DNA of 6,265 bases, taken from contig JAPYVG010000090.1 of assembly GCA_028277025.1 (NCBI GenBank), positions 1 through 6,265 on the forward strand, written 5' to 3'. The notes below the pieces were generated by a model, which did not search any database, was not told the DNA's origin, and saw only the letters and a program-made list of their open reading frames with translations. Within the stretch, counting starts at the first letter, position 1. Each line of letters begins with the position of its first letter. Below are positions 1 to 5,562 of this stretch, one piece after another. Made by a program: the position numbers and the translations under genes. Source of the stretch: Sulfolobaceae archaeon (lineage in GTDB: Archaea > Thermoproteota > Thermoprotei_A > Sulfolobales > Sulfolobaceae).

Positions 1-142
<142 letters not shown>

Positions 143-445
143 TAATCTTACGTGAACAGTAGTAATGTATTGCGTCTTCAAAGTCCAGATTGTTCCTTTG
201 AATGGTTTCGTATACCTCTTTTAGTTCGTAAGGTTCTAGGTGTACGAACTTAACGTTTAGACCCTCAAATACTTCAGATATTTTTCTCATAATTTCCTTT
301 TCATCTTCTTTCGTTAAATACTTGAGGACTACGATAAGCTGAAAGAACGTGATTTCTGAAGTGTAGATCTCATTAGTATGTTCTATCCAGTATTCTGCCC
401 TATCACCGAATTCTGGGTCATCGATTAGGTAGTATACGAACACGT

Positions 446-700
446 TTACGTCAAAATATCTTTTAACCACTTTTTACTCCTCTCTTCTAAAGCCTCTTTC
501 AATATTTCGTCTACATCCTTTGGCTTTAGACTAGCTTTAAATAATCCCCTATAATTCTTTTTTATATAAGGTAAGAGTTCTATTTTACCGTCTTCAACAA
601 TGAGTTTTACTTTACTGGTGATATTTAACTCTTCCCTTACTTCCTTGGGGATTACTATTCTCCCTTTCTCATCAACGCTAAGTAAATATTCTTTTTTCAT
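446..700 (-). CDS. vapB: VapB-type antitoxin, AbrB/SpoVT-like swapped-hairpin DNA-binding protein
   Basis: The 84-residue product starts MKKEYLLSVDEKGRIVIP and carries the AbrB signature KGRIVIPKEVREEL, followed by a short strand-rich stretch (VKLIVEDGKIELLPY). The N-terminal half forms the DNA-binding hairpin dimer that usually represses its own promoter. The charged C-terminal half (from GLFKASLKPKDVDEIL) should wrap the VapC active site. I prefer ATG 698-700 because the AbrB fold begins there and a TATA-like box lies 27 nt upstream, giving a leaderless mRNA. An in-frame GTG at 719-721 would add seven residues. The end overlaps vapC by 25 nt, so the two are probably translated together. The antitoxin looks intact while its toxin is damaged. 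Confidence 0.88.
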   Translation of the reverse strand: MKKEYLLSVDEKGRIVIPKEVREELNITSKVKLIVEDGKIELLPYIKKNYRGLFKASLKPKDVDEILKEALEERSKKWLKDILT

Positions 701-722
701 AAATTCCACTATTATTCCCACA

Positions 723-731
723 CATAAAAAG
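723..731 (-). promoter_or_regulatory. TATA-like box of the vapBC operon
   Basis: On the minus strand the box reads CTTTTTATG, centred 27 nt before the A of ATG 700. That is the archaeal TATA-to-start distance, so transcription would begin at or next to the start codon. Based on position and composition only. Confidence 0.5.
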
Positions 732-1236
732 TCAATGTAGTTAGTAGTGAGTAAGTTGTTAGTTTAATATTTATTCAGATAAACAAGAAGAACACTTTGA
801 CTTAACGTGAAGTAGTGCAAAAATTATATTAATAATTTTTGAAAAATAAGGAATGTTTATCTGATTTCATGATATTGCCTTTTGATATAGATAAGGCTAT
901 ATTTGCCTCTAAGTTAGAAAAACAAATAAGGACTTAAACCTAAAGGGGAGAATTGGAGAATAGATCTGTTTATTTCAGCTTTTGCATATACTCAACGGTG
1001 TTATATCCTAACTAAGGATGAGGATTTTACCAAAATTGCGAGAAATTGGACGAGGTAGAATATTACGTATGTAGAAGTTAAAGTGCCATAATTATGTTAT
1101 AAACTTGCTGTATTATATTAGGAATTCTTCATCTAGAATAGGAAATTATGGTAAGGGCTTAAAGTAGCTAGAACTGATATTGAAATTTTCTGACATAATG
1201 ACTACACCATGAAATAATTTAAAGTATTAGTAAAGG
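732..1236. other. Intergenic stretch around the PIN relic
   Basis: Outside the relic at 836-1091 there is no supportable gene. The 732-835 part is AT-rich with stops in all frames and may hold an unrecognisable 5' end of the relic. The 1092-1236 part separates the relic from the cas4-like promoter; I see no repeat, tRNA or hairpin of note in it. Confidence 0.5.
836..1091 (+). pseudogene. Decayed VapC-type PIN-domain toxin gene (C-terminal half, three frameshifts)
   Basis: No single frame is open, but four successive pieces in alternating frames read as one PIN domain. Piece 1 (836-~935) gives DFMILPFDIDKAIFASKLEK, matching the block before the third catalytic acid. Piece 2 (~936-1043) gives IDLFISAFAYTQ and YILTKDEDFTKIAR, carrying both late acids (the D of IDL and the TKDEDF block). 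Piece 3 (~1043-1070) gives KLDEVEYYV. Piece 4 (1071-1091) gives VEVKVP and TAA. The shifts fall near 930-937, 1041-1045 and 1067-1071. The N-terminal half and any partner antitoxin are not recognisable upstream, where stops lie at 833-835 and earlier. It points away from the intact vapBC pair. The PIN call is confident from two separate motifs; sequencing error cannot be fully excluded, but three shifts plus a missing half argue for true decay. Confidence 0.78.
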
Positions 1237-1244
1237 TTATAAAT
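1237..1244 (+). promoter_or_regulatory. TATA box of the cas4-like gene
   Basis: TTATAAAT lies in the context AAAGG-TTATAAATTA, with a purine-rich stretch just before it that could serve as BRE. Its centre is about 27 nt before ATG 1267-1269, so a leaderless transcript is expected. No Shine-Dalgarno sequence precedes the ATG, which agrees. Confidence 0.65.
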
Positions 1245-1266
1245 TACTTTTCTTTCTTATTTATAC

Positions 1267-1956
1267 ATGGTAGTTAAGGAAATTATTCACAAGCATTTAA
1301 GTTATACTTCTATTCCAGAGTTCTTCGACGGTGAATATTGGCCGTCCCAGATATGGTATTGTTTAAGAAAGCAGTACTATTCTAGAATTTCTCCCATTCC
1401 CATGTCCTTAGAAAGTAAGAAGTTTACAACACTGGGGACTATAATTCATGAATTTATAGCGGAAACACTCAAGAAAGAGGAATCCGTAAGGGTTGAGTCT
1501 GAAGTACCCATAAGGATACCTCATCCAAATAGGCACGATGTAGTAATTTCTGGTAGAGCTGACGATATTATAATAGTGACAGTTGGAAAGTCGAGATATG
1601 TTGTCGAGGTCAAAACTATTGATGATTTAGAGAGTAAGAGGCCTCATCTACCTAAAAAGGAGCATATAGCCCAGCTTAACGTATATTTAAGGGCCTATCC
1701 TAACTCTAAGGGGATTATCCTTTATGTGGATAGGGGAAGTTTTGAAATGGAGGAGTTTGAAATTTCCTTTAACCCAGATCTCTTTAACGAGACAATTAAG
1801 AGGGTTGAAATGCTTCACGATTACCTCATAAAAAGGGAGTTGCCACCACCAGAGGCTAAGGAGAATCAAGATATGAAATGGCAATGTGATTTTTGTGAAT
1901 ATAGGGCTAAATGTGAGAAGCAAATAAGCAGTAACAATAATAATAATAAGAAGTAG
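1267..1956 (+). CDS. cas4: Cas4/RecB-family PD-(D/E)XK exonuclease with a predicted 4Fe-4S cluster
   Basis: The 229-residue product has the full Cas4 pattern. A single Cys sits near the N-terminus (WYCLRKQYY, C32) and a triplet near the C-terminus (WQCDFCEYRAKC; C207, C210, C216); together they would hold the iron-sulfur cluster. Between them are the RecB-type nuclease motifs: G-T-I-I-H61-E, GRADD (D99/D100), VVEVKT (E114, K116) and QLNVYL (Q136, Y140). Cas4 proteins are DNA exonucleases that trim CRISPR spacer precursors, and solo copies occur away from arrays. Here no cas1, cas2, effector gene or repeat array is visible, so it is a solo Cas4 or Cas4-like nuclease. A role in repair, virus biology or plasmid biology is equally possible. 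The C-terminus ends in a low-complexity SSNNNNNKK tail. Start supported by the TATA spacing. All key residues are present, so it is probably active. Confidence 0.85.
   Translation: MVVKEIIHKHLSYTSIPEFFDGEYWPSQIWYCLRKQYYSRISPIPMSLESKKFTTLGTIIHEFIAETLKKEESVRVESEVPIRIPHPNRHDVVISGRADDIIIVTVGKSRYVVEVKTIDDLESKRPHLPKKEHIAQLNVYLRAYPNSKGIILYVDRGSFEMEEFEISFNPDLFNETIKRVEMLHDYLIKRELPPPEAKENQDMKWQCDFCEYRAKCEKQISSNNNNNKK
1933..1953 (+). repeat. AAT triplet run encoding a poly-Asn tail
   Basis: AAC, then four AAT codons, then two AAG codons lead straight to the stop. They give the NNNNNKK end of the Cas4-like protein, beyond the last cluster cysteine. Such a run can change length by slippage without disturbing the nuclease fold. 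Confidence 0.6.
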
Positions 1957-1995
1957 ATTCCAATATATTTACTATCAAGATTATAAGATATTAAT

Positions 1996-2010
1996 TACTA
2001 TTTTTTATTA
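1996..2010 (+). terminator. T-tract terminator of the cas4-like gene
   Basis: A six-T run within CTATTTTTTATTA about 45 nt past the stop, with no strong hairpin. T-tracts alone can end transcription in archaea. Moderate support only. Confidence 0.4.
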
Positions 2011-2241
2011 ATAAATTAATTTGAGATATAGAAATAATTATAATTAAATTATTCTTATTTAGTAGTAAAAATTTAGCTATAAATTTTAGGTTAATAAGTA
2101 CTTTGTGTTTCACTTCAAATTTTATCAAGGTCAACATTAAACTCACTTTTAATCAATACTTGATTTTAAATTTAAGAAAGTTTATAAAGTTAATATTTGA
2201 TAAAAATCAAGAATTACATAAAGCGGAGTTTCTGCTGAATT
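2011..2241. other. AT-rich convergent intergenic region with short inverted repeats
   Basis: This lies between two gene ends facing each other. It is very AT-rich. Two short inverted repeats are nested here: TTTTATCAA (2120-2128) with TTGATAAAA (2197-2205), and CTTGATTTT (2159-2167) with AAAATCAAG (2203-2211). Their right arms overlap, so only one can form at a time. Read on the minus strand, the run GATTTTTATC at 2199-2208 could end the HEPN-MNT transcript. The plus-strand open frame at 2103-2309 is low-complexity and overlaps the MNT gene, so I do not call it a gene. Confidence 0.45.
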
Positions 2242-2598
2242 TTAAATTAATCCTAATTCTTTTGCCAAATCTTCTAACCTCTTTGCTTCCCTTTTCATTT
2301 CCTTTATAAAAAGTGATGAAGGCTTTTCCCATTCTTCTGGAGTAAAGGCAAAGAGTTCTATACGTGCTCTTAAGTGCTTTTCCAACTTCTCAAGCCTATC
2401 AATGTATCTTAAGCCTTTAAAATCTTGAGATATTATCACTAAATCTATGTCACTGACCTCTAAGTAATCTCCTCTAGCTCTAGAGCCTACAACATATACA
2501 TCCTTAACACTAATTTCCTTTTTTACATCATTTATGAACTCTATTGCTTTTCTCACCAATTCAATCTGGCTCTTTAACGCAGATTTCGCTTTACCCAT
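2242..2598 (-). CDS. mntA: MNT-type minimal nucleotidyltransferase antitoxin (MntA-like)
   Basis: The 118-residue product is a minimal nucleotidyltransferase. The signature GSRARGDYLEVSDIDLVI spans residues 38-55: the GS pair grips the nucleotide phosphates and D50/D52 bind metal. E81 in ARIELFAF is the likely third acid. In studied HEPN-MNT pairs the MNT protein neutralises its HEPN partner by adding AMP groups to it; that mechanism is known for the family and inferred here. The gene begins inside the end of the HEPN gene (25-nt overlap). ATG 2596-2598 is preceded by GGTGA at 2603-2607, a good archaeal ribosome-binding site, as expected for an internal operon gene. All catalytic residues are present. 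Confidence 0.88.
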   Translation of the reverse strand: MGKAKSALKSQIELVRKAIEFINDVKKEISVKDVYVVGSRARGDYLEVSDIDLVIISQDFKGLRYIDRLEKLEKHLRARIELFAFTPEEWEKPSSLFIKEMKREAKRLEDLAKELGLI

Positions 2599-2963
2599 TC
2601 TATCACCTTCTCTGCCTTCTTAACTAATTCCTCGGCATCCTCTTTAGTATAAAGTGAATATGGTAAGGTATTTGCTGCATCAGGATATCTAGAGATTGTA
2701 TAATGTAAAGTAAGTTTATTTACTTCATTTCTAATCTCATCTACAGCTAATCCAATCTCCTCCTTTATTATGTCTAACAACTCGTTTAAATCGTGAGTTC
2801 GTTCAATCTTTCCCTTATCTATTAATAATGCCTTTAAAGCCTTCTCAGCAGCTTGTTCAGCCCAAAATGCTGAAGCATAGTAATGACCAGTTGCGATAGT
2901 ATCCTTAGCTGTTGCCAAATCTTCTAAAGCTTGTTTGAACCACTTTCCTGCTTCTTCTCTCAT
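2574..2963 (-). CDS. hepT: HEPN-domain protein, toxin of a HEPN-MNT pair
   Basis: The 129-residue helical protein matches the HEPN family (PF05168-type). It has an N-terminal WFKQALEDLATAK helix, the GHYYASAFWAEQAAEKALKA core, THDLNELL at 56-63, HYTISRYPDA at 87-96, and a last helix of charged repeats. HEPN toxins are usually RNases with an R-x(4-6)-H motif. I do not find that motif in standard form: the candidates are R55 with H57, and H87 with R92. This subgroup may therefore work differently or use other residues. It is the first gene of an operon with the MNT gene, overlapping it by 25 nt. ATG 2961-2963 lies about 26 nt from an AT-rich box, so the mRNA may be leaderless. Family call is firm; toxic activity is inferred from the pairing. 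Confidence 0.86.
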   Translation of the reverse strand: MREEAGKWFKQALEDLATAKDTIATGHYYASAFWAEQAAEKALKALLIDKGKIERTHDLNELLDIIKEEIGLAVDEIRNEVNKLTLHYTISRYPDAANTLPYSLYTKEDAEELVKKAEKVIEWVKRNLR

Positions 2964-2983
2964 CAGTAGAATAGTATTTAAAC

Positions 2984-2992
2984 TTTTTAATA
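2984..2992 (-). promoter_or_regulatory. Probable TATA box of the HEPN-MNT operon
   Basis: On the minus strand this reads TATTAAAAA, centred about 25-26 nt before the A of ATG 2963. A second AT-rich box, TTTAAATA, sits closer to the ATG at 2975-2982, but would place the start of the transcript inside the gene. I favour the distal box. Confidence 0.45.
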
Positions 2993-3028
2993 TGATTATC
3001 CTAACTAAAAGTAGTGGTAGAGGGAATC

Positions 3029-3173
3029 AGTATGGAGATAGTGTCGTCATTAGGGTATAAATTTATTAAACGTTGATTCTATATATAAAGAATTAACAAT
3101 AAATTCGAATATTATATAAAGTCTAAAAATTATAGAAATATAAATAAGCAAGTGACGACACTATCTCCACACT
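3029..3173. mobile_element. 145-bp AT-rich segment bounded by inverted repeats (MITE-like or inverted duplication)
   Basis: TGGAGATAGTGTCGTCA at 3033-3049 is exactly matched, inverted, by TGACGACACTATCTCCA at 3153-3169. Allowing one mismatch, the arms extend to 3029-3049 and 3153-3173 (20 of 21 bases). The 103-bp interior is almost pure A/T, holds several TATA-like boxes and has no long open frame. The layout resembles a non-autonomous mini-element with terminal inverted repeats, of which Sulfolobus has several kinds. However, I see no flanking target duplication, and the right arm is in frame with the antitoxin-like remnant at 3148-3309. A local inverted duplication is therefore an equal alternative. 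The left arm ends 66 nt upstream of the HEPN start codon. Confidence 0.55.
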
Positions 3174-3309
3174 CGAAAGGATAAAGATAGCATTAGAATA
3201 CTATGTTGAGACAGGGGATTATAGGGGAGCTGCACAAATGGCCGAAATGGCGGTCGACGAGTTCGTAAATATCGTCAAGGAAAAGGCTAAAATACCGACA
3301 GTAGATTAG
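3148..3309 (+). pseudogene. N-terminally truncated antitoxin-like remnant (UPF0175-like)
   Basis: The frame is open from just after TAA 3145-3147 to TAG 3307-3309 and has no plausible start codon before its core. It reads STLERIKIALEYYVETGDY, then RGAAQMAEMAVDEFVNIV and KEKAKIPTVD. The pattern 'A-L-x-x-Y, G-D-Y/S, AA-x-x-A-x-x-x-x-x-E-F, K-E-K-x-x-I-P' resembles the helix-turn-helix C-terminal half of UPF0175-type antitoxins that partner PIN toxins. The missing N-terminal part is replaced by the inverted-repeat segment, whose right arm supplies the first codons (DDTIS). No partner toxin follows; the downstream sequence has stops in all frames. G/C content is higher than in the flanking segment, as expected for coding origin. 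Coding origin is likely, and the exact family is a tentative call. Confidence 0.55.
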
Positions 3310-3781
3310 CCTTACTCAACCTTACTTAATCAGTACTTGAATCACTACTTCAGCAAGCGTCTTTTCCATCTTGCCCTTAAGTTAACAAATTAACCTAAAA
3401 AACAATTTATATTCTACTCCCCAAGGAAGTTGGGCTTGGAGTTATTCAGCTACAAAAACTCTGCTTCATAAATGTGTGAACGGTATAGGAAATATCAAGA
3501 ACGTCTAAAATTGTCAGGGATGGGGAAAACGAGTAAGCCCTTTAGTACCATAATAAATGTACAAAGTCATAAACTGTATCTATGCATACTCTATTGATAT
3601 AACGATCAGTGTTTGTGGACTTGAGTTAAATATTCTCTGACCTTATTTAATTACAGCTCTTAAAAACTCTTGTCCTTCTAGCTGTAAGAAGAAGTCAGAA
3701 ATGTGTTTCTACTGAGCTACTCGTATCCGCTAAAGGACGACTAACGTTGTCTAGATCTCTTTCGTCACGGACTTACTCTGA
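3310..3781. other. 472-nt stretch without a supportable gene
   Basis: The longest ATG frames are about 42 codons (3472-3600 plus strand, starting MCERYRKYQERL) and 15 codons on the minus strand ending near 3326 (MEKTLAEVVIQVLIK). I recognise neither. G/C content is moderate rather than that of a plain spacer, so decayed coding or insertion-sequence material is likely, but I cannot name it. A small hairpin CCAAG/CTTGG lies at about 3422-3437, and a larger nested one at 3632-3702. No tRNA, CRISPR repeat or long direct repeat was seen. Confidence 0.4.
3632..3702. repeat. Nested inverted repeat, possible structured RNA or relic
   Basis: The inner stem pairs TTACAGCT (3651-3658) with AGCTGTAA (3680-3687) over a 21-nt loop. 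The outer stem pairs TCTGAC (3636-3641) with GTCAGA (3694-3699), and A-T pairs extend it by three past a one-base bulge. Fourteen exact pairs in two nested stems within 71 nt is more than I would expect in a spacer. No match to a known RNA family is recognised. It lies about 80 nt past the end of the HTH_10 regulator gene, so it may also act at the 3' end of that transcript. Confidence 0.4.
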
Positions 3782-4402
3782 TTATTCTTCACTAAAGCTG
3801 TCTAAGTAGAATGATATTATTTTCTTCTCAGCAGTTCTTAAGTGATAAAGAAAAGTCACCTTACTTATTCCAAGTAAGCTAGCTAAGTCCTTGGTCTTAG
3901 CCCTTTTAGGATAGTCTAAGTAACCGGAATGTAAGGCTAGGAGTAGTACTTTCCTCTCCATATCGGTGAGGGATAGGGTAGACGGTTTATACTCTTCACT
4001 CCTAACTTGGTTTATTTTTGAGACGTTCTTTATCTCGTTTACTATCTCGCTAACGGATAGGCGTGGGGCTACAAAAGTCCACTTTTCCTTACCGTCTCTT
4101 ATCTCATTATCGAGAATTAGAACCTCATAATCATAAAGAATACCGGCTATAGACCCCTTATATACATTCAGAAAGTCCACAAGCGTTTTATTCTGACTTG
4201 AAATCACCTTGTTAACCTTTAAAACACCCTTACACTTACTCATTTCCTTAACTACCTCGAGATTACTCGAGTCTATTAATATCCTGCTCCTCAGGTAATG
4301 TTTAGTGGGATATACTTGTAGGTTTAACGTCCTAGCCTTGAACGGTACTTGACTTGTCCAACAATCATCATGCTCTACTGTTATAGTAACTTTCTTTAAC
4401 AT
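3782..4402 (-). CDS. Bat-like transcription regulator with C-terminal HTH_10 domain
   Basis: The 206-residue product ends in an HTH_10 (bacterio-opsin-activator type) DNA-binding domain at about 145-194. Its pattern is LTDMERKVLLLALHSGYLDYP, then KRAKTKDLASLLGISKVTF and YHLRTAEKKI, with GISKVTFLYHL as recognition region. The N-terminal 140 residues form a mixed alpha/beta sensor region of unknown ligand, with an early HDDCWTSQ block (H11, C14, W15) that could bind a metal, haem or thiol-reactive signal; that is speculation. It has no transmembrane segment. Such proteins usually act as single-component local regulators. The gene has its own TATA box and lies downstream of, and on the same strand as, the FAH-family gene, which it may control. 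Start ATG 4400-4402 is set by TATA spacing. Confidence 0.82.
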   Translation of the reverse strand: MLKKVTITVEHDDCWTSQVPFKARTLNLQVYPTKHYLRSRILIDSSNLEVVKEMSKCKGVLKVNKVISSQNKTLVDFLNVYKGSIAGILYDYEVLILDNEIRDGKEKWTFVAPRLSVSEIVNEIKNVSKINQVRSEEYKPSTLSLTDMERKVLLLALHSGYLDYPKRAKTKDLASLLGISKVTFLYHLRTAEKKIISFYLDSFSEE

Positions 4403-4424
4403 ATGTTAATTTATCCTTATTACT

Positions 4425-4434
4425 AATATATAAA
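4425..4434 (-). promoter_or_regulatory. TATA box of the HTH_10 regulator gene
   Basis: On the minus strand this reads TTTATATATT, centred about 28 nt before the A of ATG 4402. It predicts a leaderless mRNA starting at the ATG. Confidence 0.65.
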
Positions 4435-4510
4435 TTCACATTTTTCACACTTTTCATTATTAATATTATAAAATAGGAATAATGAACTCAAATCTTTTTT
4501 AGTTTAAACA

Positions 4511-4544
4511 ATAAAAAGGCAAAGCCCTACATAAAAAGTAGGCT
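4511..4544 (-). terminator. Hairpin plus T-tract terminator after the FAH-family gene
   Basis: Read on the minus strand, AGCCTAC (4544-4538) pairs with GTAGGGCT (4530-4523) with one bulged base, around an A/T loop. A second tiny GGC/GCC pair follows, and then CTTTTTAT (4518-4511). It begins 17 nt past the FAH stop codon. The hairpin with a T-run makes it likely that the FAH mRNA ends before the regulator gene. Confidence 0.65.
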
Positions 4545-4560
4545 GAGCGGTGAAAATACT

Positions 4561-5412
4561 CTATTCAATTCTCACCTTATTCTTTATCATCCCTATCTTC
4601 TCTACTTCAGCCATCATATATTCACCTGAAATCTTGGGAGTGAACTCCGAAGGGTCTTCCGCGTTACGATACCCTATAGTGCCTGTACTTACGATAGAGT
4701 ATTTGGGTAGTGTCAATATTCTGGACAGTTCTACTAGGATTTCCTCTACGCTGAATATCAGCTCGTCAGAGTTACCGTCCTGAACTAACTCGTCATTCAC
4801 ATAACTTCTCATTCTCAGCCCGTATATGTCCGGTACCTCGTCCACAGTAACGAGCCAAGGTCCCATGGGAGAAAATGTGTCTCTGTTCTTGTTTCTAAAA
4901 TGATTACCTCTGATCAACATTTCCTTAACTTTTCCGTCACTAGGGTCTCTCCTAACAGCTCTATACCAGTCCTTTTTGAACTCCGCAGGAGCTGTCACGT
5001 CATTAAATACGGTATAACCTAACACAGAATCTTTTGCTTCACTCAAAGTAGCGTTCTTTAACTTCCTTTTAGTGAGGACTGCTATCTCTACTTCAGGTCT
5101 AATTCCAGTTTTAGGCGATATTATAGTATCGTAAGGCCCGATTATTGTCCACGACAGTTTTATGAAAAACTTAGGAGAGCCCAACAGTTCTCTAGCCTTT
5201 TCCTTACTTTCTACTCCTACCATTCCGGGTGAGTTTGTTAGTGTACATATTATCTCCCTTTGGGGTACTGGGGCGTGAAGGGTGAGTTCCGAGATTTTAT
5301 AGGAATCACCTTTAGGTTCAGTGGTTTCGAGGTCCTTTACCTCGAATACGTAATCACCTTCAACTAACCCGAAGCGTTTTTCACCGTTCAGAATAAAGGA
5401 TACGTACTTCAT
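4561..5412 (-). CDS. Fumarylacetoacetate hydrolase (FAH) family enzyme
   Basis: The 283-residue product has the FAH layout: a small N-terminal domain (about 1-45) and the catalytic fold after it. The metal-binding acids are visible as RPEVEIAVL (E107, E109) and GYTVFNDVTA (D138). Other family blocks are FFIKLSWTIIGPYDTI, RDTFSPMGPWLVTVDEVPD and the C-terminal IVSTGTIGYR turn. The family cleaves, decarboxylates, dehydrates or isomerises 2-keto or diketo acids using Mg2+ or Mn2+, in the cytoplasm. Known Sulfolobales members include 2-keto-3-deoxy-arabinonate dehydratase and aromatic ring-cleavage enzymes, so the reaction cannot be fixed from sequence alone. The upstream neighbour is an MFS permease, which suggests catabolism of an imported acid. 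The start ATG 5410-5412 is supported by the TATA box and by family length. Confidence 0.88.
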   Translation of the reverse strand: MKYVSFILNGEKRFGLVEGDYVFEVKDLETTEPKGDSYKISELTLHAPVPQREIICTLTNSPGMVGVESKEKARELLGSPKFFIKLSWTIIGPYDTIISPKTGIRPEVEIAVLTKRKLKNATLSEAKDSVLGYTVFNDVTAPAEFKKDWYRAVRRDPSDGKVKEMLIRGNHFRNKNRDTFSPMGPWLVTVDEVPDIYGLRMRSYVNDELVQDGNSDELIFSVEEILVELSRILTLPKYSIVSTGTIGYRNAEDPSEFTPKISGEYMMAEVEKIGMIKNKVRIE

Positions 5413-5436
5413 TACACGATAATATTAAAAAATCGG

Positions 5437-5442
5437 TTTATA
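5437..5442 (-). promoter_or_regulatory. TATA box of the FAH-family gene
   Basis: TATAAA on the minus strand, in the context CGCTATAAACCG, centred about 27 nt before the A of ATG 5412. A leaderless transcript is expected. Confidence 0.7.
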
Positions 5443-5450
5443 GCGGGTTT

Positions 5451-5470
5451 ATGAAACTCTTTTCATGAAA
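5451..5470. promoter_or_regulatory. Palindromic site next to the FAH promoter, possible operator
   Basis: ATGAAA (5451-5456) and TTTCAT (5461-5466) form a 6-bp inverted repeat with a 4-nt gap. TTTCATGAAA (5461-5470) is a perfect 10-bp palindrome. ATGAAA therefore occurs twice in direct orientation. The site starts nine bases upstream of the FAH TATA box, where an activator or repressor dimer could act. The nearby HTH_10 regulator is a candidate binder, by inference only. Confidence 0.45.
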
Positions 5471-5505
5471 TACTTATAAACGCGAAGGATATGGGGGAAG
5501 GAATG

Positions 5506-5551
5506 GAAAGGAAGTAAGGAATAAAAAGAAAAAAGAAGAAAAAAGAGAGAC
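5506..5551 (-). terminator. T-rich terminator after the MFS transporter gene
   Basis: On the minus strand, starting 12 nt after the MFS stop, the sequence is a long pyrimidine tract with runs of six, six and five T (about 5546-5522), then more C/T-rich sequence. This is typical of archaeal termination by T-tract and separates the MFS and FAH transcripts. No hairpin is needed. Confidence 0.6.
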
Positions 5552-5562
5552 AGCTGAGATTT

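Noticed and set aside
1687..1923. Minus-strand open frame of 78 codons inside the cas4-like gene
   Set aside because: It is a shadow of the real gene in another frame; its product is hydrophobic and shows no family pattern.
1930..1956. AAT run considered as part of a CRISPR or tandem repeat
   Set aside because: It is a simple codon run of four to five triplets inside the coding sequence; no spaced repeats occur anywhere in the window.
2103..2309. Plus-strand open frame of 68 codons
   Set aside because: Its product is low-complexity (rich in Leu, Phe, Ile, Lys and Asn), it comes from A/T-rich spacer, and it overlaps the end of the MNT gene antisense; no promoter or ribosome-binding site.
2959..2968. 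Box-C-like CTGATGAG on the minus strand at the HEPN start, considered as a C/D box sRNA
   Set aside because: It coincides with the start codon and no matching D box or second C'/D' pair is found at the right distance.
3326..3373. Minus-strand 15-codon frame MEKTLAEVVIQVLIK, possibly the start of a lost transposase or regulator
   Set aside because: Too short to assign; downstream stops occur at once and I could not match it to a known family from memory.
3422..3437. CCAAG/CTTGG hairpin considered as part of a tRNA or small RNA gene
   Set aside because: Only five pairs with no second arm, no anticodon-like loop and no box C/D motifs nearby.
3472..3600. Plus-strand 42-codon frame starting MCERYRKYQERL
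   Set aside because: No family pattern, no promoter at leaderless distance and no ribosome-binding site; may be decayed coding sequence, but unsupported.
4550..4783. Plus-strand open frame of 77 codons with a signal-peptide-like start
   Set aside because: It is antisense to the end of the FAH-family gene, whose own frame has clear family motifs; the hydrophobic start is a by-product of the antisense reading.
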